Origin: an uncultured Flavobacteriaceae bacterium
GTDB taxonomy: Bacteria; Bacteroidota; Bacteroidia; Flavobacteriales; Flavobacteriaceae
NCBI GenBank assembly: GCA_947500525.1
Contig: CANMSH010000001.1
Coordinates: 434,001-498,000 of the forward strand
Direction: 5' to 3'
DNA length: 64,000 bases
A program made the translations under genes and the position numbers. The first letter of the stretch is position 1, and each line of letters starts with the position of its first letter. The notes under the pieces are model-generated. The model saw nothing but the letters and a program-made list of their open reading frames with translations. It was not told where the DNA came from and searched no databases. Below are positions 51,785 to 60,931 of this stretch, in pieces.

Positions 51785-54252
51785 GTATGAGGGAGATTTT
51801 TTTGGTATTCTTTCTACTTTTTGTAGGCTTTTCAAAAGCCCAAGAAATTACTGTAATTGATAGAGAATCAGGTTTTCCAATAGCAAATGTAGCCGTGGTT
51901 AATGAACAAAATTCAATTAAAGTAATTACTGACCAAAAAGGAATGGTAGACATCTCTTCCTTTGCTTTAAGGGATGAGTTAACTTTTAGACATATTAGTT
52001 ATCGCGATTATAAGGTAGTTAAGCGACTTATCCTAGGTAAAAAGATTATCTCATTACAAAATAAGACTGAACAATTAGAGGAAGTATTTTTATCTGCTTC
52101 GAAGGGAAAAGAATTTCGTAAGAGAATTGCAGAACAAGTGGCCGTATTTTCAATTAAGGATATTCAGAGAGCAGCACCGCAAACCTCGGCTGATTTGTTG
52201 GCCGAAATACCTGGAATTAAAGTTCAAAAATCGCAACTAGGAGGAGGAAGTCCGGTATTAAGAGGGATGGAAGCGAATCGAGTCCTACTTGTAGTAGATG
52301 GAGTTCGTTTAAATAATGCTATATATAGAAAAGGACATTTACAAAATTCGATTACAGTTTCTCCTACACTTTTGGATAGAACCGAAGTGATTTTTGGTCC
52401 TTCTTCTGTAATTTATGGATCTGATGCCTTAGGAGGAGTGATTCATTATTATACCAGAAAACCGTCTATAAGTGAAATAACTGCTGTTAACGCCAATTTT
52501 TTATCGAGATATAGTACCGTAAATAATGAAAGATCATTGCAAGGTGGTTTGGAGTTACAATTCAAGAAATGGGCATCCTTTACAAGTGTTTCTCATAGTG
52601 TTTTTGGAGATTTGAGAATGGGGAAGAGACGTTCTCACAGCTTTGATGATTGGGGACGCGTATTTGAATTTTCTAATAATACAAATTCATTTTTTAACGA
52701 AATCTCCGTTGTAAATACAAATCCTAATATACAACGCAATACAGGGTATGAACAAACAGATATACTTCAAAAGTTCTTTGTGCCACTTTCTGAGAAATCA
52801 GATTTAACGTTGAATTTTCAGTATGGAAAATCTAACGATATCCCTAGGTTTGATCGGTTAACTGAACGTCGAGACGGAGCTTTAAGATTTGCGGAGTGGT
52901 ACTACGGCCCGCAAGAAAGACTATTAGTGTCGTCTCAATTAAAAATATCACCAGAGAAAAGATGGTTAGATACAGGTGTTTTAACGATGGCTTATCAAAA
53001 TATTAAAGAATCAAGAGTTAATAGAAAGTTTGGAAGTTTAGATAGAATTATTCGTGAAGAAGATGTTGATGTTTTTAGTTTGAACGGTGATTTTTCAATA
53101 CCCTTAACTACATCTAAAGATCGGATTTTTTCTTATGGATTTGAATTGTCACATAATGATGTCAATTCCACACCAAAAGGAGAAACACTTGCCGTCAACG
53201 GAAATCAGGTTACAGGTATTTCAGGAAACTTTCCGGTGCAGGCACGTTATGCGGATGGAGGAAGCTCTTACACGAGTTCGGCGGCTTACGTTAATTATAG
53301 ACAAGATATTAGTAAGAAATCAACGCTTAATACAGGAATTCGATTTACAAACACCAATTTAAAAGCCAAATGGATAGATCAAACTTTTATTACACTTCCT
53401 GATAGTGATATTTCATTGAATAATTCAGCGGTAACCTTGACTGCAGGTTATGTTTATAAACCAACAATTAGTTGGCAACTGAATGGAGTATTGTCGTCTG
53501 GATTTAGATCACCAAATATCGATGATGTTGGTAAGGTTCGGGAAAAATCGGGTAATGTAACCGTACCAAATGTGAATTTAAGACCTGAGTTTGCCTATAA
53601 TGCTGAATTCGGAGTGTTAAAGTATTTCAATAATCGGAAATTTCACTTAGGATTGACAACTTATTACACATTGCTCGATAATTATATTATTCGTGATGAA
53701 TTTTCATTAAATGGGAGTTCAACAATTTTATTTGATGGAGAAGAAGGTAATATTGTGGCAAATGTAAATAAAGATCAAGCGTATATCGTAGGATGTACAT
53801 TTACGATGAGAGGAACAATTACGAATAATGTAAAAGCCCGGGGATCTTTTACCTATACTAAAGGGAAGGCATATGATACTAAAGAACCTCTATCATCTAT
53901 TCCGCCTTTATTTTCATCATTCGAAATTTCTTATGAAAAATCAAATTTTGAAGCAAGTTTAGACGTCCGTTATAACGGAATAAAGAAAATTACAGATTAT
54001 AATTTTAGTGAAGGAATCGATAATGTCGAACAAACGCCTATTATTAATCCAAACGGGACGGAGGAAATTGATATTTTCGCGGGCTCTCCTTCATGGATGA
54101 CCTTGAATTTCAATACAAAATATCGACTTTCTAAAAATTTAGATGTGTTGCTAGCAATCGATAATATTTTTGATCAACATTATCGAGAGTTTGCCTCAGG
54201 GATCAGTGCTCCAGGACGAAATTTTTCGTTTTCGATATTGGCGAACTTCTAA
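51781..54252 (+). CDS. TonB-dependent outer membrane receptor
   Basis: This 823-residue protein has a signal peptide (to about residue 21, ending SKAQ), a carboxypeptidase-like N-terminal domain (residues ~23-95, ITVIDRESGFPIANVAVVNE), a plug domain (DLLAEIPGIKVQKSQLGGGSP, VLRGMEANRVLLVVDGVRLN, then VIFGPSSVIYGSDALGG), and a 22-strand beta barrel ending in ISAPGRNFSFSILANF with the terminal Phe needed for outer-membrane insertion. The substrate is unknown (metal chelate or vitamin). It overlaps recO by 4 bases at its start and the convergent gene at 54203 by 50 bases. Confidence 0.93.
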   Translation: MSMREIFLVFFLLFVGFSKAQEITVIDRESGFPIANVAVVNEQNSIKVITDQKGMVDISSFALRDELTFRHISYRDYKVVKRLILGKKIISLQNKTEQLEEVFLSASKGKEFRKRIAEQVAVFSIKDIQRAAPQTSADLLAEIPGIKVQKSQLGGGSPVLRGMEANRVLLVVDGVRLNNAIYRKGHLQNSITVSPTLLDRTEVIFGPSSVIYGSDALGGVIHYYTRKPSISEITAVNANFLSRYSTVNNERSLQGGLELQFKKWASFTSVSHSVFGDLRMGKRRSHSFDDWGRVFEFSNNTNSFFNEISVVNTNPNIQRNTGYEQTDILQKFFVPLSEKSDLTLNFQYGKSNDIPRFDRLTERRDGALRFAEWYYGPQERLLVSSQLKISPEKRWLDTGVLTMAYQNIKESRVNRKFGSLDRIIREEDVDVFSLNGDFSIPLTTSKDRIFSYGFELSHNDVNSTPKGETLAVNGNQVTGISGNFPVQARYADGGSSYTSSAAYVNYRQDISKKSTLNTGIRFTNTNLKAKWIDQTFITLPDSDISLNNSAVTLTAGYVYKPTISWQLNGVLSSGFRSPNIDDVGKVREKSGNVTVPNVNLRPEFAYNAEFGVLKYFNNRKFHLGLTTYYTLLDNYIIRDEFSLNGSSTILFDGEEGNIVANVNKDQAYIVGCTFTMRGTITNNVKARGSFTYTKGKAYDTKEPLSSIPPLFSSFEISYEKSNFEASLDVRYNGIKKITDYNFSEGIDNVEQTPIINPNGTEEIDIFAGSPSWMTLNFNTKYRLSKNLDVLLAIDNIFDQHYREFASGISAPGRNFSFSILANF

Positions 54253-54613
54253 AGGCTGCCGCGATATTAGGTTTTTCCTTGGTTTTTCTTCTTCTTAAAG
54301 GTATAACGATGCTGGCCCCGAAAGCTCCTCCTAAAGAGGTATAAAAAGCATCACTTGTGCTTCGTACTCCACTTAACAAATCAGGATCAACAGCTTCTTT
54401 AAGAAAACCAACTGCAGTGGCTGCAATCGTTCCAAAAGCCCAAGCTTTAAATTTATTATCAGTTTTTTTAAATACTAAATATGAAACTCCTCCACCAATA
54501 ACAGTTCCTGCAATAAAATGTTCAGGATAGCCTCTTTCTGAGAAAATAGGTTGGGCACTAAGTGATTTGGAGTAAAATATTACACAGGTAATAACAATAA
54601 TTATTTTTTTCAT
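54203..54613 (-). CDS. Hypothetical secreted/membrane protein (YfiM/DUF2279-like layout)
   Basis: This 136-residue protein has a signal peptide (MKKIIIVITCVIFYSKSLSA) and glycine-rich hydrophobic segments: HFIAGTVIGGGVSYLVF, WAFGTIAATAVGFLKEAVD and FYTSLGGAFGASIVIPL. The KEAVDP and Asp-rich spacing recall YfiM/DUF2279-type proteins, but I am not certain. The ATG at 54613 is preferred over a TTG at 54622. Its last 50 bases overlap the convergent TonB receptor gene in another frame, so its Arg/Lys/Ser-rich C-terminus may be constrained by that gene. It lies 21 bases downstream of the acyl-CoA dehydrogenase gene end and could be co-transcribed with it. Confidence 0.65.
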   Translation of the reverse strand: MKKIIIVITCVIFYSKSLSAQPIFSERGYPEHFIAGTVIGGGVSYLVFKKTDNKFKAWAFGTIAATAVGFLKEAVDPDLLSGVRSTSDAFYTSLGGAFGASIVIPLRRRKTKEKPNIAAAFRSSPISKTKNFVLEH

Positions 54614-54634
54614 AGCCGTCAAATGTATAAAATT

Positions 54635-55813
54635 TTATTTAAAAGCATTGAAACCAGTTATATCTAAACCTGTAATGAGCAAGTGAATATCATGAGTCCC
54701 TTCATAAGTAATAACGCTTTCTAAATTCATAGAATGACGCATTATACTATACTCACCTGTTATACCCATACCACCTAACATTTGTCTTGCCTCTCGAGCG
54801 ATATTAATGGCCATGTCTACATTATTTCTTTTCGCCATTGATATTTGTGCGCTTGTTGCTTTTCCTTCATTGCGAAGTACTCCTAATCGCCAAGCCAATA
54901 ACTGAGCCTTCGTAATTTCGGTAATCATTTCAGCTAACTTTTTTTGCTGTAATTGAAATTGACCTATAGGTTTTCCAAACTGTATGCGCTCTTTACTATA
55001 CCTTAAAGCAGTATCATAACAATCCATGGCAGCACCAATGGCTCCCCATGCAATACCGTAACGAGCAGAATCTAAACAACCTAACGGAGCACCGAGACCA
55101 GATTTATTAGGCAATAAATTTTCCTTTGGTACTTTTACATTGTCAAAAATGAGTTCTCCTGTTGAAGACGCTCTTAATGACCACTTATTATGTGTTTCTG
55201 GGGTAGTAAAACCTTCCATGCCGCGTTCTACAATTAACCCATGTATTCGGCCACTTTCATCTTTGGCCCATACTACTGCCACTTGCGCAAAAGGCGCATT
55301 AGAAATCCACATTTTAGCACCATTCAATAGATAATGATCACCTTTATCTTTAAAATTAGTGACCATGCCACTTGGGTTTGATCCGTGATCTGGTTCGGTC
55401 AAACCAAAACAACCCATCCATTCCCCCGAAGCTAATTTTGGCAGATACTTTTTTCGTTGTGCTTCATTACCATACTTCCAAATTGGATACATTACCAATG
55501 ATGACTGTACCGAGGAAGTCGAGCGTACTCCAGAATCACCGCGTTCTATTTCTTGCATAATAAGGCCATAAGAAATTTGATCTAATCCAGCACCACCATA
55601 TTGCTCTGGAATATAAGGACCGAAAGCGCCAATTTCAGCTAAACCGTTAATTATTTGAGTGGGGAATTGTGCTTTTTGAGCATAATCTTCTATAATAGGA
55701 GAGACTTCTCTTTTAACCCATTCTCGAGCTGCATCTCGCACAAGTTTATGTTCCTCCGTTAATAAATCATCTAACTGATAATAATCAGGAGCTTGGAATA
55801 AATCTTGACCCAT
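54635..55813 (-). CDS. Glutaryl-CoA dehydrogenase-like acyl-CoA dehydrogenase
   Basis: This 392-residue flavoprotein oxidises an acyl-CoA. Acyl-CoA dehydrogenase signatures are GCFGLTEPDHGSNPSGM (FAD and substrate contact), YLLNGAKMWISNAPFAQVAVVWAK, and the catalytic Glu371 in YEGTHDIH near the C-terminus. The segment GDSGVRSTSSVQSSLVMYPIWKYG, with a conserved Arg, is specific to glutaryl-CoA dehydrogenase, which also decarboxylates its product in lysine and tryptophan breakdown. Substrate assignment by this motif is fairly good but unproven. It is divergent from rnpA. Confidence 0.9.
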   Translation of the reverse strand: MGQDLFQAPDYYQLDDLLTEEHKLVRDAAREWVKREVSPIIEDYAQKAQFPTQIINGLAEIGAFGPYIPEQYGGAGLDQISYGLIMQEIERGDSGVRSTSSVQSSLVMYPIWKYGNEAQRKKYLPKLASGEWMGCFGLTEPDHGSNPSGMVTNFKDKGDHYLLNGAKMWISNAPFAQVAVVWAKDESGRIHGLIVERGMEGFTTPETHNKWSLRASSTGELIFDNVKVPKENLLPNKSGLGAPLGCLDSARYGIAWGAIGAAMDCYDTALRYSKERIQFGKPIGQFQLQQKKLAEMITEITKAQLLAWRLGVLRNEGKATSAQISMAKRNNVDMAINIAREARQMLGGMGITGEYSIMRHSMNLESVITYEGTHDIHLLITGLDITGFNAFK

Positions 55814-55836
55814 TTTTTCGATTTTTTAAATTTTAT

Positions 55837-55844
55837 CAAAAATA
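55837..55844 (-). promoter_or_regulatory. Candidate -7 box of the glutaryl-CoA dehydrogenase-like gene (TATTTTTG)
   Basis: The minus strand reads TATTTTTG, an exact TAnnTTTG match, 23 bases upstream of the start codon. No clear -33 TTG is present. Confidence 0.55.
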
Positions 55845-55893
55845 CGAATAATAGGTTTTTATAATTCTCTTTTTTCGAAGTTATTTTATTAGC

Positions 55894-55901
55894 TACATTT
55901 G
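55894..55901 (+). promoter_or_regulatory. Candidate -7 box close to the rnpA start codon (TACATTTG)
   Basis: TACATTTG, an exact TAnnTTTG match, ends only 5 bases before the rnpA ATG at 55907. If it is the real box, the message would be leaderless or nearly so. Confidence 0.5.
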
Positions 55902-55906
55902 CTTTA

Positions 55907-56281
55907 ATGCAATCTACATTTAAGAAACAAGAAAAGTTAAAAAGCAAGAAACTTATTGAGAAGTTATTTCTTGAAGGAAGGTCGGTATCTTCGTATCCGT
56001 TAAAATTATTGTATTTAAAAATTAACCATACCGCCGATTGTTTGTTACAAACAGGTGTTTCAGTTTCTAAAAGAAAGTTTAAAAATGCTGTTGATCGAAA
56101 TAGGATTAAACGATTATTGAGAGAAACATATCGCAAACACAAATACATAATTCTGGAGAACTGTTCTGATAAATATATTTTTATGTTTTTATATGTAGAC
56201 GAAAATGAGAAGAATTACGTTTTTATAGAAGAAAAGATGATAAATCTCTTACAGAAGTTCTTGAAAAAGATAGAATCATAA
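55907..56281 (+). CDS. rnpA: Ribonuclease P protein component
   Basis: This 124-residue basic protein is the protein subunit of RNase P, which removes 5' leaders from tRNA precursors. The family signature AVDRNRIKRLLRETYRKHK lies at about residues 61-79, preceded by GVSVSKRKFKN, and the N-terminus has KSKKLIEKLFLEGRSVSSYPLK. It is not next to rpmH here. It lies 35 bases upstream of the S41 protease gene on the same strand, an order familiar in flavobacteria, and they are probably co-transcribed. Confidence 0.96.
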   Translation: MQSTFKKQEKLKSKKLIEKLFLEGRSVSSYPLKLLYLKINHTADCLLQTGVSVSKRKFKNAVDRNRIKRLLRETYRKHKYIILENCSDKYIFMFLYVDENEKNYVFIEEKMINLLQKFLKKIES

Positions 56282-56316
56282 AGGAGAATTATCATTTTAC
56301 GATAAAATCAAACCGG

Positions 56317-57948
56317 ATGAATAAATTTAAAAAATCGGGCATTTTACTGGTATTAATCGCGGTAACATTAATGTCTGTTTCATATAAATCGAACTTCTTT
56401 GAGGTCGCAAAGCAGATAGAAATTTACACGACCTTATTTAAGGAGTTAAATATGTATTATATTGATGATACGAACCCTGCTGAATTGACCGATACGGCGA
56501 TTAACAAAATGTTACAGGGTCTAGATCCGTATACTCGATTTTATGACGAACAAGGCGTTGAAAATGCTAGAATAAACGCAATGGGAGAGTATGGCGGAAT
56601 AGGCGCTATTTCGAGCTATCTTGATAACAAGCTAATTATTATCGAACCTCATGAAGGAGCCCCGGCAGATAAAGCAGGAATTAAAGCAGGTGACGAGATT
56701 CTCAAAGTAAATGAAGTACTTGTAAAAGAGTATGAGAACAATGCAGTGTCTTCTTTATTACAAGGAATTCCTAACACAAAAGTGACATTAGAAGTTAAGA
56801 GGCAAGATAAAGTATTTACGGTAGAATTGACACGTGAAAAGATTGAAGTAAATCCGGTACCTTATTATACCATGATTGATGATGAGTTAGGATATATTTC
56901 CTTTATTAAATTCAATCAAAAGGCATCTTCTGAAGTGAAAAAAGCGTTCTTAGATTTAAAAGATCAAGGAATGAAGAAATTAGTATTAGATGTACGAGGG
57001 AACCTTGGAGGCCTTGTGAATGAAGCAATAGAGATTGTTAACTTTTTTATTCCTCGTGATGAGGTTGTTGTAACAACCAAAGCGAAAGTAAAAAAATGGA
57101 GTGATACATATAAAACGAAAAAAGAACCGATTGATTTGGAAATTCCAATTGCCGTATTAATTGATGGCCGATCGGCTTCAGCTTCTGAAATATTAGCTGG
57201 ATCTTTACAAGATTTGGATAGAGCTGTTATCGTTGGAGAAAGATCTTTTGGTAAAGGACTTGTTCAACGCTACAGAAAATTGACGTATGGAACACAGTTA
57301 AAACTTACAATATCTAAGTATTATACACCAAGTGGAAGGAGTATTCAAGAGTTAGATTATACCAATAGAGATGAAAATGGTGAGGTGCCAAAATTTTCGG
57401 ATAAAACCCGAAATCCTTTTAAAACAAGAAATGGAAGAACTGTATTTGATGGAGGAGGTATACAACCAGATGTAAAATTTAACAAACCGGAGCGAACAAA
57501 GGCAACAGAAGCGCTGTTTAAATCTAAGGCTATTTTTGATTTTGCCACAGCCTATTATTATAGAAACCCTTCGGTAAAAGAATCAAAAGAATTTGATATT
57601 TCAAATAGTGATTATGAAGATTTTATTAGTTTTCTGAAGTCTGATGCCTCTTCTTTTAAAACTACTAGTGAATTGAACTTTGAAAAAGCTATGTTAGAAG
57701 TAGCAAAAGATGCACATAGGGCAATTGAAAAACCATATAAAGATCTTTTGGAAAGCTTAAAAATGATTAAGATAGAACAACTCAACACAAATAAAGAAGA
57801 AATAAAAAGTCATTTAAAATCTGAAATTGTAAAGCGATATTATCATAAAAAAGGAGAATATATCAATAAAGTCCATAATGATAAACATATTAGAGAAGCA
57901 GTTGATATACTTAAAGACGAAAAGAAGTATAGCAGAATATTGAAATAA
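56317..57948 (+). CDS. S41 family C-terminal processing peptidase
   Basis: This 543-residue protein has an N-terminal membrane anchor or signal segment (residues ~8-25), a helical region, a PDZ domain (~residues 80-170, YGGIGAISSYLDNKLIIIEPHEGAPADKAGIKAGDEIL), and the S41 protease domain with the catalytic Ser in GRSASASEILAGS and Lys in ERSFGKGLVQ. The enzyme would cleave C-terminal tails of periplasmic or envelope proteins. A C-terminal helical extension (~400-543) follows the protease core, as in Prc/CtpA-like relatives. It is downstream of rnpA. Confidence 0.95.
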   Translation: MNKFKKSGILLVLIAVTLMSVSYKSNFFEVAKQIEIYTTLFKELNMYYIDDTNPAELTDTAINKMLQGLDPYTRFYDEQGVENARINAMGEYGGIGAISSYLDNKLIIIEPHEGAPADKAGIKAGDEILKVNEVLVKEYENNAVSSLLQGIPNTKVTLEVKRQDKVFTVELTREKIEVNPVPYYTMIDDELGYISFIKFNQKASSEVKKAFLDLKDQGMKKLVLDVRGNLGGLVNEAIEIVNFFIPRDEVVVTTKAKVKKWSDTYKTKKEPIDLEIPIAVLIDGRSASASEILAGSLQDLDRAVIVGERSFGKGLVQRYRKLTYGTQLKLTISKYYTPSGRSIQELDYTNRDENGEVPKFSDKTRNPFKTRNGRTVFDGGGIQPDVKFNKPERTKATEALFKSKAIFDFATAYYYRNPSVKESKEFDISNSDYEDFISFLKSDASSFKTTSELNFEKAMLEVAKDAHRAIEKPYKDLLESLKMIKIEQLNTNKEEIKSHLKSEIVKRYYHKKGEYINKVHNDKHIREAVDILKDEKKYSRILK

Positions 57949-57991
57949 AAGCTTTTCTTATAATATCTAAAACTCCTAGTCAAAGAATTGA

Positions 57992-57999
57992 TATATTTG
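57992..57999 (+). promoter_or_regulatory. Candidate -7 box of the DUF6909 gene (TATATTTG)
   Basis: TATATTTG is an exact TAnnTTTG match 13 bases upstream of the ATG at 58013. No TTG stands at the right distance upstream. Confidence 0.5.
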
Positions 58000-58012
58000 T
58001 TCAAATTTATTT

Positions 58013-59692
58013 ATGAATACAAGTACGCGAACAAGATCACAAGAGTCTACAAGGGCCATTGAGCGGTTGTATATAACAATGCGCCACTTATTTAATAGAG
58101 GCTTCTACAAACCAGGAGGCGTTTCAGGTAAAACATTACGAGAATCATTATTATTATTACGTCCTGAAATCTATGGTTCCATTGCCGAAGAAAGGACTGA
58201 GCTAAACGGTTTAATCTATGTAATTGAACGTTTGCCGGAAGGAATAGAAGAATGTCAATTTATCAACCTTACTGCAGATGAAGGTTATAAAGATTCGCAT
58301 TTTACACCGATCATCCCAGCTAAAAGAAGGCGTAACTGCTACAGGATCGACAGAGACCAAATGAATATTGAAATTACTAGAGGTCGCTCAGAGATTTACG
58401 ATATTTTGACCCATCTCACTTTTTTATTCATAGAATCTCATAAAATAAAAGATAGGATTTTAATAGATGAAGATGAAAATACGATCCGAGAATGGAATTA
58501 TTTAAAAGAGGTTGTTCTAAATAACAAGAAAATTACCAAAAATGAACATGAGGTATTACTCACGCATGTGGCTACCATATTAGGTAGAACTTTTGATGAG
58601 GTCCAAAGAGTACATAAAGTATTTGCAACTACAAAGAATCAGAATAAATTTTTTGACCTTATTTTTTGGCTAGGGCAATTGGCATTAAATGAGACGTTAG
58701 AAAATAAAAAAAGAACAATTACTTTTAGTTCTACCCTAAGAGATAGTATTGGACATCATATTTATGGTGAAATCTGGGCAAATACTGTGAAAATGGTGTT
58801 AGAAGAAGAAAACTTAATAAATAGACCTATTCATATCATAAGTGCAAATATGCATAGTGTTATGAACTCTATTTACGCACCCATATTTTTATCAAAAGAA
58901 TCTGAGGAGCACGAAGGACTCGCGCTTTTCGAATTATTAAGTGATAATAACAATGAAGCGATTCAAAAGAAAGTAAAAAGCAAAGCATCTGACATGGGTC
59001 TTTTCTATATTAAAGATACCTCGGGAACAAATATTAACGTGCAAGTAATTGATACAGGCAAAATAGATTTCCAAAAGAGCACTTATATTAAGAATCATAC
59101 GAAGGGCCAACAAGAAATGCCTATAATTATTGTAATGGATTATGCCTTTGGAGAACAAGCGTTTGAAACAATGGATGAATTATTAAAACCTTTTGTTTGC
59201 CATAATAATAAAGAACATTTTATGAATGTAGAATCAATTTCTATTATGGGAAAGGCTGGAATATTAGAAGGAGGCAAAAGCGACGTCATGATTCCATCAG
59301 CTCATATTTTTGAAGGTACGGCAGATAACTACCCCTTTAAAAACGAGCTTCAAAAGAAAGACCTGGAAGGTTTTGGAATTGATGTGTTTGAAGGAACTAT
59401 GGTAACGGTACTGGGAACTTCGTTACAAAACAAAAATATTCTAGAATTTTTTCATGATTCTACTTGGCATGCTATTGGTCTTGAAATGGAAGGAGCGCAT
59501 TATCAAAAAGCGATTCAATCTGCGTCAAAAATTAGAGGAAATATTTCTGAGAATGTAAAAGTAAGATACGCCTATTATGCATCAGATAATCCGTTAGAAA
59601 CTGGAAGCACCTTGGCGTCGGGAGGATTAGGCACCTCAGGTGTTAGACCAACATATGCAATTACTCAAAAAATACTAGAACAAATTTTTTAA
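58013..59692 (+). CDS. DUF6909-type protein with nucleoside phosphorylase-like C-terminal domain
   Basis: This 559-residue soluble protein has no signal peptide. The N-terminal ~270 residues are mostly helical and Arg/Glu-rich with no recognised domain. The C-terminal part has segments reminiscent of the purine nucleoside phosphorylase/nucleosidase fold: IIIVMDYAFGEQAFETM, SISIMGKAGILEGGKSDVMIPSAH, and the near-C-terminal GLEMEGAHYQKAI, where EMEGA is the ribose-binding signature, then YYASDNP. I assign it to DUF6909 from memory of conserved Bacteroidota proteins with these blocks. The catalytic activity, if any, is not established; AMP nucleosidase-like chemistry is one possibility. Confidence 0.72.
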   Translation: MNTSTRTRSQESTRAIERLYITMRHLFNRGFYKPGGVSGKTLRESLLLLRPEIYGSIAEERTELNGLIYVIERLPEGIEECQFINLTADEGYKDSHFTPIIPAKRRRNCYRIDRDQMNIEITRGRSEIYDILTHLTFLFIESHKIKDRILIDEDENTIREWNYLKEVVLNNKKITKNEHEVLLTHVATILGRTFDEVQRVHKVFATTKNQNKFFDLIFWLGQLALNETLENKKRTITFSSTLRDSIGHHIYGEIWANTVKMVLEEENLINRPIHIISANMHSVMNSIYAPIFLSKESEEHEGLALFELLSDNNNEAIQKKVKSKASDMGLFYIKDTSGTNINVQVIDTGKIDFQKSTYIKNHTKGQQEMPIIIVMDYAFGEQAFETMDELLKPFVCHNNKEHFMNVESISIMGKAGILEGGKSDVMIPSAHIFEGTADNYPFKNELQKKDLEGFGIDVFEGTMVTVLGTSLQNKNILEFFHDSTWHAIGLEMEGAHYQKAIQSASKIRGNISENVKVRYAYYASDNPLETGSTLASGGLGTSGVRPTYAITQKILEQIF

Positions 59693-59702
59693 TTTCAATA
59701 AC

Positions 59703-60740
59703 ATGTCAAAAGAAAATATGTCATCTGAAGAAGTAGATTTAGGAAGCCTGTTTAAAATAATTGGAAAAGGAATTCAGAATTTTTTCAAGGCCATAGGTAA
59801 TTTTTTTACTACGCTCTTTCATTATGTCATTTTATTCTTATTATTTCTTCGAAATAATGCAATTAAATTAGGTGTGGCGGCCCTTATAGGTGCCGGAATT
59901 GGATTGTATCTCGACTTTACTAAGCCAGCGGTTTATAGCTCTAAAATGATTGTAGAACCAAACTTTAAGAGTACGCAACAATTGTATAATAACATTGCAT
60001 TTTATCATGAATTGGTAAAGCAAAAAGATACGTTGTTGTTAGCAAAATCATTAAACATCTCAAGCATTGAGGCTTCTAAATTGAAAGGGTTTTACATTAA
60101 ACCTATCAAAAATGATAATGAAAAATATGAAGCATTTAATAAGTTTGCTCAAGAATTAGATACCGTTTTTGCAAAGAATATTGATATTAGAGATTTTAAG
60201 GATGAGTTTTCAGATATTGATTATAAATATCATAGCATCAAAGTGAAGTCAACAAATGGCCTTATATTTAATAAACTAGGAGCTCCAATAATAAACTCTA
60301 TTGAGAATAACACATATTTTAAGAACTTAAAAAGGATTAATGACGAAAATTTTAAACAAAATCAACTAGTTTTAGTCAAGTCTTTATCAGAAATAGATAC
60401 ACTTAGAAAAATTTATAATGAGGTATTAATCACTGAAGCAAAAAAAATGGAATCTGGCACAAGTATTACATTGGCGCAAGGTGTTAAAAAAACGGAAGAA
60501 GTTGAGTTATTTAATGAAAGTTTAAAGTTAAATGAAGAATTAATAGAAAATAACAAAGAAAAAGCTGAAACAGCAGAAATTTTAAATGTAGTTTCAACCT
60601 TCGCTAATGTTGGTCTCAAAGAAAGAGAATTTTATAAAAAATATACTTTTCAGTTTGGAGTTTTGTTTTTTGGTTTAATGTTCGTTTTTATATTATTGAG
60701 ACAATTAAACTCTTATTTAATCAATTATAGAAACGAGTGA
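59703..60740 (+). CDS. Wzz-like chain-length/polysaccharide co-polymerase family protein
   Basis: This 345-residue protein has an amphipathic N-terminus, one membrane helix near residues 55-70, a large periplasmic loop (~70-310) with KPAVYSSKMIVEPNFKSTQQLYNN just after the first helix, a coiled-coil part (SLKLNEELIENNKEKAETAEIL) and a second membrane helix near residues 314-332. This layout matches polysaccharide co-polymerases of the Wzz type, which set chain length. There is no kinase domain. It lies 10 bases after the DUF6909 gene and leads into the flippase and glycosyltransferases. Confidence 0.7.
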   Translation: MSKENMSSEEVDLGSLFKIIGKGIQNFFKAIGNFFTTLFHYVILFLLFLRNNAIKLGVAALIGAGIGLYLDFTKPAVYSSKMIVEPNFKSTQQLYNNIAFYHELVKQKDTLLLAKSLNISSIEASKLKGFYIKPIKNDNEKYEAFNKFAQELDTVFAKNIDIRDFKDEFSDIDYKYHSIKVKSTNGLIFNKLGAPIINSIENNTYFKNLKRINDENFKQNQLVLVKSLSEIDTLRKIYNEVLITEAKKMESGTSITLAQGVKKTEEVELFNESLKLNEELIENNKEKAETAEILNVVSTFANVGLKEREFYKKYTFQFGVLFFGLMFVFILLRQLNSYLINYRNE

Positions 60741-60931
60741 AAAATTAGTTCAATTTACGTAGGTTGTTTGTAATCAGTGATAAAATCACACCAAAAACAC
60801 TTATGTCATTTCACAGAAATCAAGTGGATAAGCAGGTTAAAACTTGATTGATAAATGTTTGGATACGATTTTATCGATTGCCAGTGCTAAGAAGCTTTTT
60901 TTAGCGAACCATTTTAAGTAATTTAAACAAC

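Noticed and set aside
56824..56842. A third parS-like word, GACACGTGAAAA, inside the S41 protease gene
   Set aside because: Only the CACGTGAAA core matches; the flanks do not fit parS, it lies within coding sequence and an incomplete palindrome is expected by chance.
60823..60831. AGTGGATAA, close to a DnaA box on the reverse strand (TGTGGATAA)
   Set aside because: It is a single copy with one mismatch, with no dnaA or dnaN nearby and no cluster of similar boxes.
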